Assembly: GCA_032988165.1 (NCBI GenBank)
Contig: JANTQF010000123.1
Location: 34,970 to 98,969, forward strand
DNA length: 64,000 nt
Source: Emmonsiellopsis sp. PD_33
Taxonomy: Eukaryota > Ascomycota > Eurotiomycetes > Onygenales > Ajellomycetaceae
Direction of reading: 5' to 3'
The notes under the pieces were generated by a model. That model had not been told where the DNA came from, did not search any database, and was given only the letters and a program-made list of their open reading frames with translations. Shown here piece by piece: positions 35,161 through 47,699 of this stretch. The stretch's first letter is position 1, and every line of letters starts with the position of its first letter. A program made the position numbers and the translations under genes.

Positions 35161-35649
35161 ATTAGAGGCTCTATTTGCAGAAATGACAATAAATGAAGAC
35201 ACTATTTTATATTAGATTCTATCTCTCTCTTCTGGTATCATGACAGACTTACTGGTGATAATGGGTGAGGGGAGCCAACAGAGTCTCTTAAACTTGTATT
35301 TAATATTAGAGGCATGAATAAATATGGATATGGCTATTTTAATCTATTTCCTCTATTAGCCTTTACTCTGTTCTTTGCAGTGTATTTTTCTCTTGTTTTC
35401 ACACTCATTCTAGCATTTTTGAGATGGATTTTGAACTTACCAGAGCATGTTGTGGGATGGTTGCTGAGAGGAAGTTTTTTATGTGTAAAGAACACTTACC
35501 TATACTTCTTCACCTTGCCTACCTCTCATTACTGTGATGATCCTGTGTGAATTTGATATTCACCTCATAACACTCCAACCCCCCTGTTGCCCCCCTATTC
35601 CTCACATGACCAGGATTTAGGGACTAAACCCTTTTTAGGAGAAGGCAAT
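35161..35649. other. Gypsy B 3' untranslated region
   Basis: Between the antisense gene and the 3' LTR. The 78-codon hydrophobic frame at 35,314-35,550 has no relatives in the window and sits where the antisense promoter would be. A purine-rich stretch (TAGGAGAAGG) directly before the LTR is the likely polypurine tract. Confidence 0.45.
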
Positions 35650-36109
35650 TATCATGCCCTCACACTGGTAATATATTATTCTACCAGCTAGATGTTCTGC
35701 AACTGCCTCATTGAACTTCATCATATATATTATCATATATCTCATTATAGAGTTCCACCTGGGCCTAATCAGAGCACAGTGTCATAGATAGATCCAGCAG
35801 CTCTGGGAAGTTCCATATAGATAGCTACTGACCTCTCAGACTTGCTGGAGGTCAGTGATTCATTTATAATTCTATCTAATATTTAGAAATCCTCTCACCT
35901 ATTTGCCTATATATTCCCCCCTTCATGATATCAAGATATCTACCTCCTCTAGCCTAGTAAAGCTCTCATTGATGAACTTTATCTCTCTGAGCTCTGAATA
36001 GTCTAACCTACTTATCAGCTCCCCATCTCTTCTGAGCATCAACTGATACAGCACCATCTCTATTCCTAATATAGTAGTGTCATCACTTAGATATTGGAGC
36101 ATGCTTACA
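35650..36109 (+). repeat. Gypsy B 3' LTR
   Basis: 460 bp, same length as the 5' copy; followed by CTCTG at 36110-36114. The terminal TG reads TA, a transition. Confidence 0.93.
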
Positions 36110-36114
36110 CTCTG

Positions 36115-37916
36115 ATAGTAAAGTCAGGCATATAGTAATAATAGCTGCAGCTGTGAGGCTGATTTTTCAGTCTAAATCAGAAGATTCATACTCATGCAAT
36201 TTTACTATATAATTAACTACTCTACTAATATGATTGACATTAATTTCAGATTCTCATTTAATAATTTTATATATATTATCTTTATCAGTCTGTATAGTGT
36301 TAAATATAACACTATTTAGGGCCCTGCAGATAAAATATAATAATGTAGAGTTAAATAGGGTGAATTTATAATTCTAATTCTCCAACTATATATATAATAG
36401 TAAGTTGACTATTAAATTTAGAAGGTAATAAATATTATATAGTGAAATATCACTATCTTCAACTTTAAAAATTATATTACTAATTCCTTCTATTTTTACC
36501 TCATTGCCTGTTGCAACATCAACACTGAGGTTGCCTTTATACAGCTAATAGCTAAGTATTGAATGATGTTTGTTGATTATATTGAAGCTAATATATATAT
36601 CTAAATATCATAATCTTAAGGAATTACCTAATGTAGCTAAAAAGGCCTCACTCTAAACTATTATAGTATTCATAGAAGATTAGTATGATATAAGATCTTT
36701 ATCATCCTCACTCTTCTTAAAATTATTAGATTTATTATCCTTATTCTTATTTAAATTATCTGATCTATTTGAGTTATCTATATTATTTAGCTATTTTAAT
36801 TATTATTTAGAGTGTAACTGCCAGCATTACTCATTCTTATAACTAGAAATCTTATAATGACTACAGTATTTCCCCTTTGTGCAATTCAAGCTAATAATGT
36901 TTAAGTTTGAATTTGAATTTAAATTTAAATTTAATGCAGTGTTCATAGAATTTACTGTAAGATTCTTTAAAGAAGGATTGATTGATCTCTTATCATAATA
37001 ATTTATTAATTACTTTATAAGATTATTAATATTAATATTTATGATCCATCTCTAGCTTATAAAGAAGAATTTATCAAGCTGAGTCTTTACAAACTACTTC
37101 TGAAAGTCTTTAAGTTCTAATAGAAATATATTATAGTAGATGTCTTCTAATCTGACTGAGAGCTCTCTATGATAAGCAGTAAGATAGTGAAAATATTACT
37201 AATAAAGTATATAATTAGTGTTCTTAACTTAAAGAGTCATTAATTTCTTGACAATGAGCATATACTTCTCTGCAAGAGAGATAATATACTTTATATTAAT
37301 TTTCTCCCACAGAGCTGCAGTATTATCCAGTTCTAGAGTGCTAAGTATAACTCAAATATTACCTTACAGACTTGTAAGAATCTAGTAATATAATATTTTT
37401 AATTATATAGATTATTTGGCTCATTCATAAGTCCACTTGAAGGCACTCTCATATTGATTCTTTAATAGAATGTTAGTTGCACTGATAACTTTAATATCTA
37501 TAAGAATCTTAGCATGCTAGAACTTATAGTTCATATTATTAAAAGTAATGATGTCTTTAATCTTAATTGCCTATTAAATTTCCTTTTAATACTCATATAA
37601 TTCCTTCCTAATAACATTATATAGAATAGTAGGCTACAGGGGGGTCATCTATGTAGCTTTAATAAAGGTGAAAAGATGAGCTATCATCTTTATGAGGATA
37701 CCTTATATTATAATAATAGAGGTATTTAGATCTATAAATATACTATATAATTAATTTAATAGCTATATGTAATCTATATTATTATCTGCAGTTCCTATAG
37801 AATTAGAGTAGGCTAGTTCTGAGACCTGCACATTTGAATATACAGGCTCTACAATCAGTATGTTAAACTTAATAGCTCTATAGCCTACCAGTAAGTGGGT
37901 CAAAATAATGTGATGA
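36115..37916 (-). pseudogene. Copia A gag and protease remnant
   Basis: Minus-strand fragment of element A between insertions B and C. It reads as a Copia UBN2-type gag (NNMNYKFWHAKILIDIK, then LELDNTAALWEKINIKY), followed by a decayed zinc knuckle ending CWQLH at about 36,890-36,800. The protease would follow toward 36,115. Many stops are RIP-like. The fragment continues at 28,408 once B is removed. Confidence 0.7.
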
Positions 37917-37921
37917 GTATC

Positions 37922-38362
37922 TATTATAATAGTATGCTAAATTTAGAAGCCTACTACACTACATTAATAATTAGATTAGTTTAATTATTTAATTGTCATG
38001 ATAGTATACTAAGTTTAGAAGCCTACTACATTACATTAATAATCAGATTAATTTGATTATTTTCTAACTTCATGACAAGCTACATCAGGCTGATATATAT
38101 ATATTATTAATATTAGAATAGTATAGTTATATTATCATCTAGATCTATATATAGAACAGACTGACTCCTAACATTCTAGAAGTTAGTAATTTATTTTTTA
38201 ATTAATTCTATCTATTAGTATCATTTCATTTTATTTTTATATACTACTAATTAATTTACCTTTATATCCTGATTCATCCTTACTTCTCAAGGTCAAAGTA
38301 AAGCTATTTCTACTATACTTATTATATAAAGTGGCAATGAGTTTCTACTATCTAGTCTTACA
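37922..38362 (+). repeat. Gypsy C 5' LTR with internal 72-bp tandem repeat
   Basis: 441 bp, TATTATAATAG... to ...CTTACA. Two units starting TAGTATxCTAAxTTTAGAAG at 37,930 and 38,002 form a 72-bp direct repeat inside the LTR; the other LTR carries the same duplication. Confidence 0.9.
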
Positions 38363-38409
38363 AGTTTGAATTACTCCTCTAATTATTATAGAGGCAAGCT
38401 ATTAGTAGT

Positions 38410-40566
38410 ATATCAACATTAAAGTTAATTACAGTAATTTATAATTCTAATCATGATATCTCTACTTCTTCTGACTCTGAGGCATCTGAACCAGATAACC
38501 CATCAAGTTATACTATTTTTACTCATAATGAATCTATAAAGATCTTACAAAAAGAGATCACTATTTCTAAATATTATAATATTAAGATAGGTGATTCAAC
38601 ATCTTATTATAAGAAATCTATTAATAAGTACTATACATTTACCTATTTTTTTGAATATAAATATAAGTTAGCTTCTGAAAAATTCTCTCATAATTATACC
38701 TGTATCCTGTATGCTATAATATAGCTATAAGGAACAGTTAAGACAACTTAAAGTATTAAGAAGTTAGAATTACATCATGAAGAGATAATATTTAACTAAA
38801 ATAAATTTAAAGAGTTTCTCATAAATTAACTTGAGGATTATTATAATTATAACTATCTTATTACTTCTTAATTCTATAATTTAGTTTAATAAGAGAATCA
38901 ATCAGTTCATACTTTTAAAGCTTCTTTTAATGAATATTAGAATAAACTTAAACATCATCTTTATATCTTATAAATACAGCTTTTTTATGCTAAGCTATAT
39001 TCCTCAATTCAGAATACTATCAATAATTATCAAACTATTCTAATAGATTAAATAGAGCTAGTTAATTTAACATTTTATCTTCAATCTTAATTGAAGAAAT
39101 TCTGACAATCTTCTCAGCAAAATCAATCTACTGATATAGATGCTAATTTTTGTAATATCAAGCATCCTATAGTTATCAGTGTGAATGAGAAGAATATAAA
39201 ATGTAGGTAAGATAAATTTATTTTAAAATTATCTCTTAAGCCTACTAATAATATTTTCTTAAAAGAGTGGAAGAATAGAAAGGATAAGAATCTCTATTTT
39301 AATTATAGTAAATCTAGTTATTATATAAAGAATTACTAGTCTAATAAAGAAAAGAAAAAGAATAGTAAAGATATTCTAAAAATCTTTACAATTTAAATAG
39401 AAGATACTTTTAATTAGTAATAACTACACTTAGATCTTTAGCTTCATTTCACCATGCTTATTAATACTTTCTCTGGTGTAGTTACAACTCATTATCTATT
39501 TAATTCTGAGTCACAAGTGAATTGTATAGCTGCAAAGTATCTTACTAAGTATAGATAAAAAGTTTCTGAAATTTCAGGCATGACTTGATTTTCTATAGGT
39601 GATTTTTATTTTCAATTTGATTTGAAGACAATTTTGATAAAAGCTACTGATTTAGAAGGCTATTCAAATAATGAAGATTTACTTTATCAAGTTATAAAAA
39701 TGTTAGATGAGAATATTATTCTAAAAATACTATAAACATTAATGAATAACTCACTGATTAATTAGGTTATTTAAATATGATACTATCATCTTACTAATGA
39801 TCAAATAACTATTAAAAGTTTCAAGAAATTTATAAAAACAATTCAAAATGTACTCTGTATTTATTGTATTACTAGCAATGAAATTAATATAAGTTCTCCA
39901 GGTTAAGTCTCAGTTACACTACATATAGAAGCATTAAAGTCCTTATTAGATCTATATATATAAAATGTATTTAAAAAGTTTTCTGCTGTCTTTTCAGAAA
40001 AAGATGCATCAAAATTGATTGATATGAAAAAAGTGATATATAAAATCAATTTAGTTAATAGCATTTTACTACTCTATAACCCTTTATATAATTTATCTGT
40101 GAAAGAACTGAATACATTATAAAAATTCTTAAAAGAGATGTAGTCTTGAAATTGGATTTATCCTTTACAAAGCCTAGCTAGAGCTCTAATTTTATTTGTA
40201 TTTAAAAAGGATGATAGTCTTCAACTGTGCATAGACTATTAGAATTTAAATAGAGTAATTATTAAGAATTGTACTTTACTACCACTTATTGAAGAGATGA
40301 TGGACTGACTAAACAAAATGAAATACTTTTTTAAACTAGATCTCAGAGATATATATTATTATATTCACATTAAGAAAGGTGATGAATGAAAAACAGCTTT
40401 TCAAATAAAATATAAATATTTTAAATTTTATATAATATTTATAGAACTATGCAATGCATCAGCTACATTTCAGTCTTATATTAATTAAGTACTTCATGAA
40501 CTTATTAATATCTGCTGTATAGTCTATCTTGATGATATTCTAATCTTTTTCAAAAATGAGAAAGAC
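38410..40566 (+). pseudogene. Gypsy C gag and first part of pol
   Basis: The plus frame reads gag (TFKASFNEY near 38,911), protease, then reverse transcriptase up to YLDDILIF at about 40,522-40,548, where the YxDD catalytic motif is still intact. Frequent stops and AT-rich codons show heavy RIP. The frame is broken at 40,566 by element D and resumes at 50,252. The start codon is not certain. Confidence 0.8.
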
Positions 40567-40716
40567 TATAATAAGAACACAGTGTGTAATAAGATTTGTA
40601 GAAAAAGGCTTGATTCTCCTTGAAGTATGAAGGCTCCATGACATCTATACATTACTAGGGCTGTTAGGGCTGACTAAGCTACTACATGTTATAGAAGCAA
40701 TACTGTGTGTGTAGCA
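40567..40716 (-). repeat. Gypsy D 3' LTR
   Basis: 150 bp; starts TATAATAAG on the plus strand (TG changed to TA) and ends GTGTAGCA. AAGAC precedes it. Confidence 0.9.
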
Positions 40717-41069
40717 AGCACTGAGGTACAAAAAAAAGGTCAGTATCCTCACTAATATATTAAGTAAACTAACTAACTTTGCCATGAGAGGCAGCATCTC
40801 CACATACAGAGGTAATATAAGTAAAAATAAAATAAAACTACTTCACCAAATGTTAGCATCTCCACAGGTCAGAGGCATGGAAAGAGAATGCTTAAAAGAA
40901 ACTTGAAATGCAGGATAGGCAGGCAGGCACATATTAAACATGTTGATAATAGTTTAGATAGTGTGGAAGATCTAAACAGCTGAGAGCTCAGGAAAAGAAT
41001 CATCAGAGTAGAGGCTGCTTACTCACCTGAGAATTTATATAGAGTCAGAATGATCATAGTCTCTGATCA

Positions 41070-43440
41070 GCTGATCCACACTGTCCTCAGCTTCTTAAGG
41101 CATTCCTCTTTAATGTCATATTAAAGTTAGCTTATAACTTTATCAATATCATTCTGAGTTATTTTAGATAAAAAGATGTTCTTATTACCTTTCTATCATT
41201 CATTCTATAAAACTTTAATCTTTCATGTTCAAATACTATTACATTATTTGTTCATTACCTTGTAGTGTTCATCATGTATATAGATAAGATCTTACTTGTA
41301 GGCTAGTTATATTACTTTTATCTTGTGTGTGAGATCTTCAAGGAAACTAAAATCTTCATTAAAATAGATAAACTGTTCCTGTAGGTGATATCCCAGACTG
41401 TTACAGAATTCCCATCTCAGATAAATTATATATAGGCAGATGAAGATGGGTTCATTATTATTATATATTTTAGAGATGTTACCTATCTTTCAATTTGTAA
41501 TATAACATAGAGAGGTACCATCTATTATCATATCTATTATTATTTTACATGAAGTAGGTTCAATGAGTTAGGGTGATACATCTAGAGCATTTCCTTTAAT
41601 ATTTCATTCATATTAAGGGGCTACCCATATCTTTAGCTCAGAGAAACATAGAGTGTTACCTGCTTTGAATGTTATAGGAGGTTAATTCTCTTTCTATTTA
41701 TTATGCCTGCATTAGGTTTCTTTCTTAAAAAGGATGTTTTATTATTTATTGATTCTCTAGATGAAGATTCTCAGCTCATTCATTTATATCTTCTGTCTGG
41801 CCAGTATGATAAGGAGCTTTGGGTTTGCTAATTAAATTTCATTCATTGATAATTTACTATTAGTAATAATAATGACTACTAGTTTCTTAGCTTCTATAAC
41901 TTCTACTCCTCCTTACTTATATAACATGTTAAATATTAGTTTAAAGTCTAGGGTATTTTCTTCATCTTACTATAAGAAGATTCTATTATCACTATAATTA
42001 TCATCATCATTCTAACTCACATTTTTATTATTAACATTCATCATCTCTTGATTATTATCTATAAATGGATTTTCCTCTACATACTTACTTTCATCCTCCT
42101 CTATTTCTGATTCTGATAGAGGTGAAGGTAGATAAGCTTTATTTCAGGTTTAACATTCTTAACATTGTAAGGACTTCAGCATGGGCTGCTGTTGCTGTTA
42201 AATCTTAGCTTTTCTATTCTTTAGAGTTTCTGAATTGATGGTCTTCTTTTTTTGTCCTACTATCTTATCACTATAATCTGTAATCTCTGTTTTTATGCTA
42301 TATCTAGATAGCCTGAGGTAGTTGATGACTTCTTTAGTGATTACAGCAAATCTATTCTATCTGAGTGCTTGTATGTGTTGCTGCTGATATTTATCTTGAA
42401 TGCTAAACTCAGCTGAATCTAAGTTACTATTTAGTAGCTCATATCTAACTTTAAAGATTCTTGAGCTATCATAATTATAATGAAACTTCTTAATGGAAAG
42501 GTTAGAGTATAATATCTTAACTATTTACCTCATATAGGTATCTTCTACTTCTCTCTTAGTGTCTATGATACTATCTTGTATGTCTTTATTAGTTATTCTA
42601 AGGTTGTGTGTAGTTACCTGGCAAGAAGAGAAGTAATATATTAGAGCTGATGTGTTTATCCCCATTTAATGTTATAGTTCTGACTTGATTCTGTATCATA
42701 AAAAGCCTAATATATTAATGTAGTTCTTTGTTGTTCCTTGTCTATCACCATACAGAATCTATACTCTTATTCTTTAATGTGAGTGCTTGATTCTAAATTC
42801 AAAAAGGTCTGTGTTGCTGTCTGATGCTTCCAGGCTTAGAGATGATTAGTAGTAGCTGTAATTATAGTTTATTTCTAATAGATAAAGATTAGGGTATATA
42901 GTTGTGATTATATAAAGTATGCATTCATCTTTGAGTTCTCTGATTATATTTATTAGAAGTAGCTAGATGTTAATATCTGAGATGCTGAACTATTATGGGA
43001 TAGTGTTATAGTAAATTTATAGAGGTTCTGAAGCTGATGTTTAAGTTAGTAGTATATATAAATTAAGTATTAGATATTGTGCTATTTGTTGAATCTTGAT
43101 GTTCTAGTAAAAGTGTTACCTCTCTATCTGTTTGATGTTACTGTAATATATGATGTTAAAATTATAATAGAAATCTTTAAGGTGTGTTGATAGGTTGTCT
43201 GAATCTGAGTACTAAATTATCATGAAGGTAGTGGTTTCTTCATGGCTGCTTATCTGTTAGAGATGAGGATGTGAGGGGAGTAGTTTAATTTATTTTGTGT
43301 GATATGTTATTATGGTGAATAAAGAAGGTTAGATATTATATGCCTATGATGAATTTATTGTTATGATGATATTATTAATATAAAGAGTAAATATATTTAT
43401 TATCTATATTTTTAGATGCTTGATACCTGTGGAGAATCCA
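41070..43440 (-). pseudogene. extra sense ORF downstream of chromodomain in Gypsy D
   Basis: Read on the minus strand, one frame stays protein-like for about 790 codons with only scattered stops of the kind RIP makes. Legible parts include DNLSTHLKDFYYNFNIIYY, TTIYPNLYLLEINYNYSYY, NTSALIYYFSSCQVTTHNL, TKREVEDTYMR, LNSNLDSAEFSIQDKYQQQH, PSPLSESEIEEDES and EPIFICLYIIYLRWEFCNSL. It follows the chromodomain and precedes the 3' LTR. I do not recognise it as gag, pol or envelope; there is no clear signal peptide or terminal membrane anchor. Mixed polar and acidic composition suggests a cytosolic or nuclear protein. The start codon is unknown. It could be a captured host gene or a clade-specific third ORF. 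Confidence 0.55.
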
Positions 43441-43499
43441 TATTCTATATTATATATACTTATAATAAAAATATTTACTTTCTTTATTCTCTTCAGCAC

Positions 43500-46400
43500 C
43501 TTTACTTCTTAGAAGCTTTAATGAAGTATGCTCTTTCATAATCCTATATGAGCTCTTTTAATTCCTCAGTATTTATTTTGTTTACCCATTGATTGTCCTT
43601 TGGCCTATAGCCTTTTCATTGTAGTAGGTATTAGATTTTGCTGTGTGATATTCTCTTTACTACTATCTTTTCCACTTTGTATGTAGGATTTTTACTGGCT
43701 GCTGCTGATTTGACTAGTGAGAGTTCTAAATGTTGATGCTTATAGGAATCTCTTTATTAAGAGAGAGGTTCAAGTATCACTATGCTTACAACTAGATGGA
43801 TCTTCATTATATGTGGTAGTTTCAATTTATATGCAAGTAATCCTATTTGCTTGAGTATTCTGAATGATCTGATAAATTAATTATTATATTTATATGAAAT
43901 CTTTATAGCTGATATCTCATATCCCTTATGTAAGTAAAGAAGTACTCTATCTCCTATCTGGAAGCTCTGTAATGTATGCTTCTAGTCATAATAGTTCTTA
44001 ACTATTATAGCTGCCTTGTTGAGTGCTAGGATTATGTCTCATCAGATATGAAAGTATGGTGCTGTAGGTATTATCATTAATACTAAGATGAGTAAGTTGA
44101 TAGTAATTTTATATATAATTTTATAGGCTGAGTATCTCATTGACATAGATTTAGCTACATTAAGATGAAAGGCAATTATTAGTAGTATTTATAGTTAGTT
44201 ATGTGAGTTTCCCATTGCTGTGATAGCATGTTGTAGGATAATTTGTATGGTTTGATTTGTCCTTTCACTCTACTCATCTGTCTGTAAGTGGTAGGTAGTG
44301 AAATAGAGGAGCTTAACCTTAAGATACTTGAACAGGTTTCTTTATAGGTTACTGAGAAACTTAGAGTCTCTATCTGAAATGATCCTGCATGAGATTCCCT
44401 AGTTAGCTAGTAGTAGATAATTAAGTAGGGCTTTTACCTAATCCTCTATATTAAAGTCAGATTGCCCAGGAATGATTATAATTTATTTGAAGAATTTGTA
44501 TGTAATTAACATCACTGTATTGTATTCATCATTTGATAATGTAAGTATAAAGTTAATGATTATTATATTGTGTGGTATATCTATAGCTTATATAAGTTAG
44601 TACTATCTATGAGGCTTGTGCTGTAATATCTAGTTAACTTAATAGCTAGAGTAGTGCTTGATATACTTCTACAACTTCATTATACAGTGATGTTACATGT
44701 ATTGTCATATCTTGTAGATTTCCCAAGGTTCAATTAAATCCTAAGTGGTTAGAGCCTAGAGGTGTAGGCTAGATTGAAGATTTCTTTATGTAGAGTTCTT
44801 AGAATTATCAGGTGCTTTATCTTATTGTGTGTGTGGTATAGGATACCATCTATTAGCTCATATGGGAGTCTGAATGGTTCTTTAGCTGCATTATTCCTTT
44901 TAAGAACCTCTATAATATGAGATAGCTTGACATCCCTGGAATATCCATTCTTAAGGCATCTTCAGAAATTATTGGACATTTCAACTAGGGTCTCCACATA
45001 GTTACTATTAATGGTGATGTTGTTATCTCCTCTCATATAGGTGAGATATACATTTTATATTTCTTCTAATAATTCATCTATATTCATCATTATCTTATTT
45101 TTACTAGGTAGATAGAATAGTACATCTAGCATAAGATGTAGTTGCTCAGATTTATATATCATTTTAATGTAGAATTATTATAGGTATACATCTATCTGAA
45201 CTAACTATAAATTCTGATGATCTATTATCATTATTCTCAGATATGTAGCTTTAAATATTCTGAATATTAATTTATGATCAGTGTAGATGATAGTATGCTT
45301 TATTGAGGCTTCCATTAGATACTATATCTTATGAACTGCCCATATTAAACAGGCAATCTTAAGCTTAATAGGCTAGTAATGGTTCTCAGCAGGGGTAAGA
45401 GTCTTACTGAGAAATAAAATTGATTTGACTAGTCTCTATAATGAAGGTATTATATAGTCTGCTGTCTTTAATACCAGTCAGCTGTCTTTAACATAGAATA
45501 TCATGATACTAAATCCTCACTTAACTGATGTATCTATATTGATGAATAATACCTACTGATTATTAGTATGTACTAGAAAGAATTAGATGCAGAAAATCTC
45601 CTATATTACTTTAAAAGCTATATGTTTTATGGTTGTTTCATCTATCTTCATTGCTGCTGTGTAGGCTATATACTTGATACTCATTATTAGTTTAGTTTTG
45701 AGTAATTCTGTTTTTTATTTCTGAAGTGGGTCTGCTATATAAGTATATCATGAGATGTATTAGTGTAGCCAGCTGATTAATTCTATGTATTTCTTGAGAT
45801 ACACTAGCTTTATAGGGAACTTTATTTTAGTGAGTACCTTAAGTTTCTCTTTATCAACAGATAAACCTAGTTCTGATACATGCTAGCTCAAAAGGCATAC
45901 AGAGGGAAATCTAATGTAGGTCTTCTTTAGGTTAAACACTATTCCTAGGTCTTATAGTTGCTGAAAGAGTTTATATAAGTAGATAACATGATGTTTCTAT
46001 ATCTATAAATGTGCTACTAGATTATTAATGTAGACTTATATGAACTTCTTAAGATCTACTAGGTGTCTATCAATTTACCTTTAAATATATAGTATTAAGT
46101 TGATGTATCTTATTATTATAACATTAAAAATCTTCTGTCCTTAATGTGTAATGACTGCCATTTTGATCCAGTCATCTAGGTGAGAGTACTAGTAGTAGAA
46201 AAAGCTCATTACATCTTCTACTATAATATATCATGCTTCTTTCAATTCATATAGAATATCTATCTATAGCAGAACTAGATATATATCAGGCTCTATAGCT
46301 TTATTGAGGATTTAAAGATCTACTACAACTTATTCCTTTCTCATGAGTTTTCCTTCATGATATGTTATTCACCATATTATAAATACTAAGTAGGCTGAGT

Positions 46401-47450
46401 AGGTATGAGTCCTTACTCAGCTCATCCTTCCTTATGAGTATAGCTTATTAAATGTGTCATCTATATATTTATGATCCTCTGAACCTACCAGGTATATTTT
46501 TACTATCTTAAGTAGGATAGCTCCTTACTTGAGTGATACTCTTATTTACTTCTCCTGCAGAATGTCTGTAAATCCTCTATGATTAGTAAAAATATCATTA
46601 TATTTCTTGATGAGGTCTGTAAAGATCTTCTTTATCTCATTATTCTTATAATATATGATCACCCTGTTGTTCAGCATGATCTTATTTGTGCCATTCTATA
46701 TGACCTTTATCTGCTAATGATTATGAGCTGAGTTCTTTATAGTTACTAGTATTACTACTTTATCTACCATATGAAACCCATTTATGAATTCTATCTCTTA
46801 TAGAGTTTCTAACTTTAAATGATGTGAGATGTAGACAGGCTTCTCACTGTTATTTCTTGCTTGAATGAATGATAATATGTGATCTATAGTGTGCACATGG
46901 AATGTGAGCTGTGAGTTAAATAGTTTAAATAAATAATTTCTATCCTCTGGGAGCTCTATCTTTCCTCAGATGCAAATAGGGATTCTCATTTCTGCCCCTA
47001 GTAGCACTATAATGCCAGTGATGATGTATAGAAGCTGGTTTGCCTGGTAGTTTAGCTTTGAGGTTAAGATGAGATTAATGGCTGCATTGTAATACTATAT
47101 TAGTTAGGTCTTTCAGCTTGAGAAATCTAGAATCAGACTCTCTAGTCTGAGGTTATCTACCTCTATGAGTAGCTTTACTTGTAGGTTATTAATGATGTGA
47201 GCTTTAATGAAGAGTTGGGTGATTATAGGCTTTCTAGATGATAGTGTTACTAGCATATAAAGTAGAATTATTATAATCTCTAATGAGACTGATTTTTTAC
47301 TAATGCCCCATACTGTCACAGGCTTGAATTGAATTATTTTAACTTTTAGATCCTGCTGCTTGAGCTAGTTATGATTAATGAGTGTTATAGTATATTTACT
47401 ATTTAAATATACATTATCTATCATGTCAGACTTCATAATAAATGCCTTCA
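43500..47450 (-). pseudogene. Gypsy D pol: protease, RT, RNase H, integrase, chromodomain
   Basis: Minus-strand reading in order: a protease zone near 47,320-47,110, then reverse transcriptase with VVVDL and ILNKAIEPD near 46,330-46,270. Motif A is unusual, DVMSFFY where most Gypsy RTs have LDLxxAY. The YxDD block reads YINN near 46,030. An RNase H zone with a TDHK-like stretch lies near 45,270, integrase (ISDRDSKFLS, LQTDEWSERTNQT-like) at about 44,520-44,220, and a chromodomain (YKVEKIVVKRI, then LLQWKGYRP-like) at about 43,690-43,520. Stops throughout. The SFFYQW-type motif A marks a fungal Gypsy lineage distinct from B and C. Confidence 0.75.
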
Positions 47451-47699
47451 TTGTGATATAATATTAAAACTAAAAAGTTATTCTATCTAAAGTGTATATC
47501 TATAGCCTTCTGAATGAGATTATCAGTAGTAAAGTGTCAACATGCTAAGTAGCTAATCTATCCTTATCTATATAGTACTCTGTGATGTAGTCATGTAATT
47601 AGTTGTTGAATGTAAAGATTGCATCATAGTTCAGACAGTTAAAAGTGTTATACTCATCATTAAAGACTAAGTAGTCATCAGCCTTTTTATAGGGATTAT

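Larger units (their letters stand above)
28409..36109 (+). mobile_element. Gypsy chromovirus B, 7,701 bp, inserted in Copia A
   Basis: Two 460-bp LTRs (28409-28868 and 35650-36109), TGTCATG... to ...CTTACA, bracket one gag-pol frame and an antisense gene remnant. CTCTG at 28404-28408 and 36110-36114 is the 5-bp target duplication. The right LTR begins TATCATG where the left has TGTCATG, one of several G/A or C/T differences. It is the best preserved element of the island, yet still disabled by many stops. Confidence 0.95.

Noticed and set aside
35314..35550. Hydrophobic 78-codon ORF in Gypsy B as an envelope gene
   Set aside because: Too short, no equivalent in C, no cleavage or glycosylation pattern; it lies in the 3' untranslated zone.
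40552..40582. A 15-bp target duplication for element D (AAAGACTATAATAAG-like on both sides)
   Set aside because: Comparing the two LTRs shows TATAATAAG on the left is the LTR start (TG changed to TA). The true duplication is 5 bp, AAGAC, and both LTRs are then exactly 150 bp.
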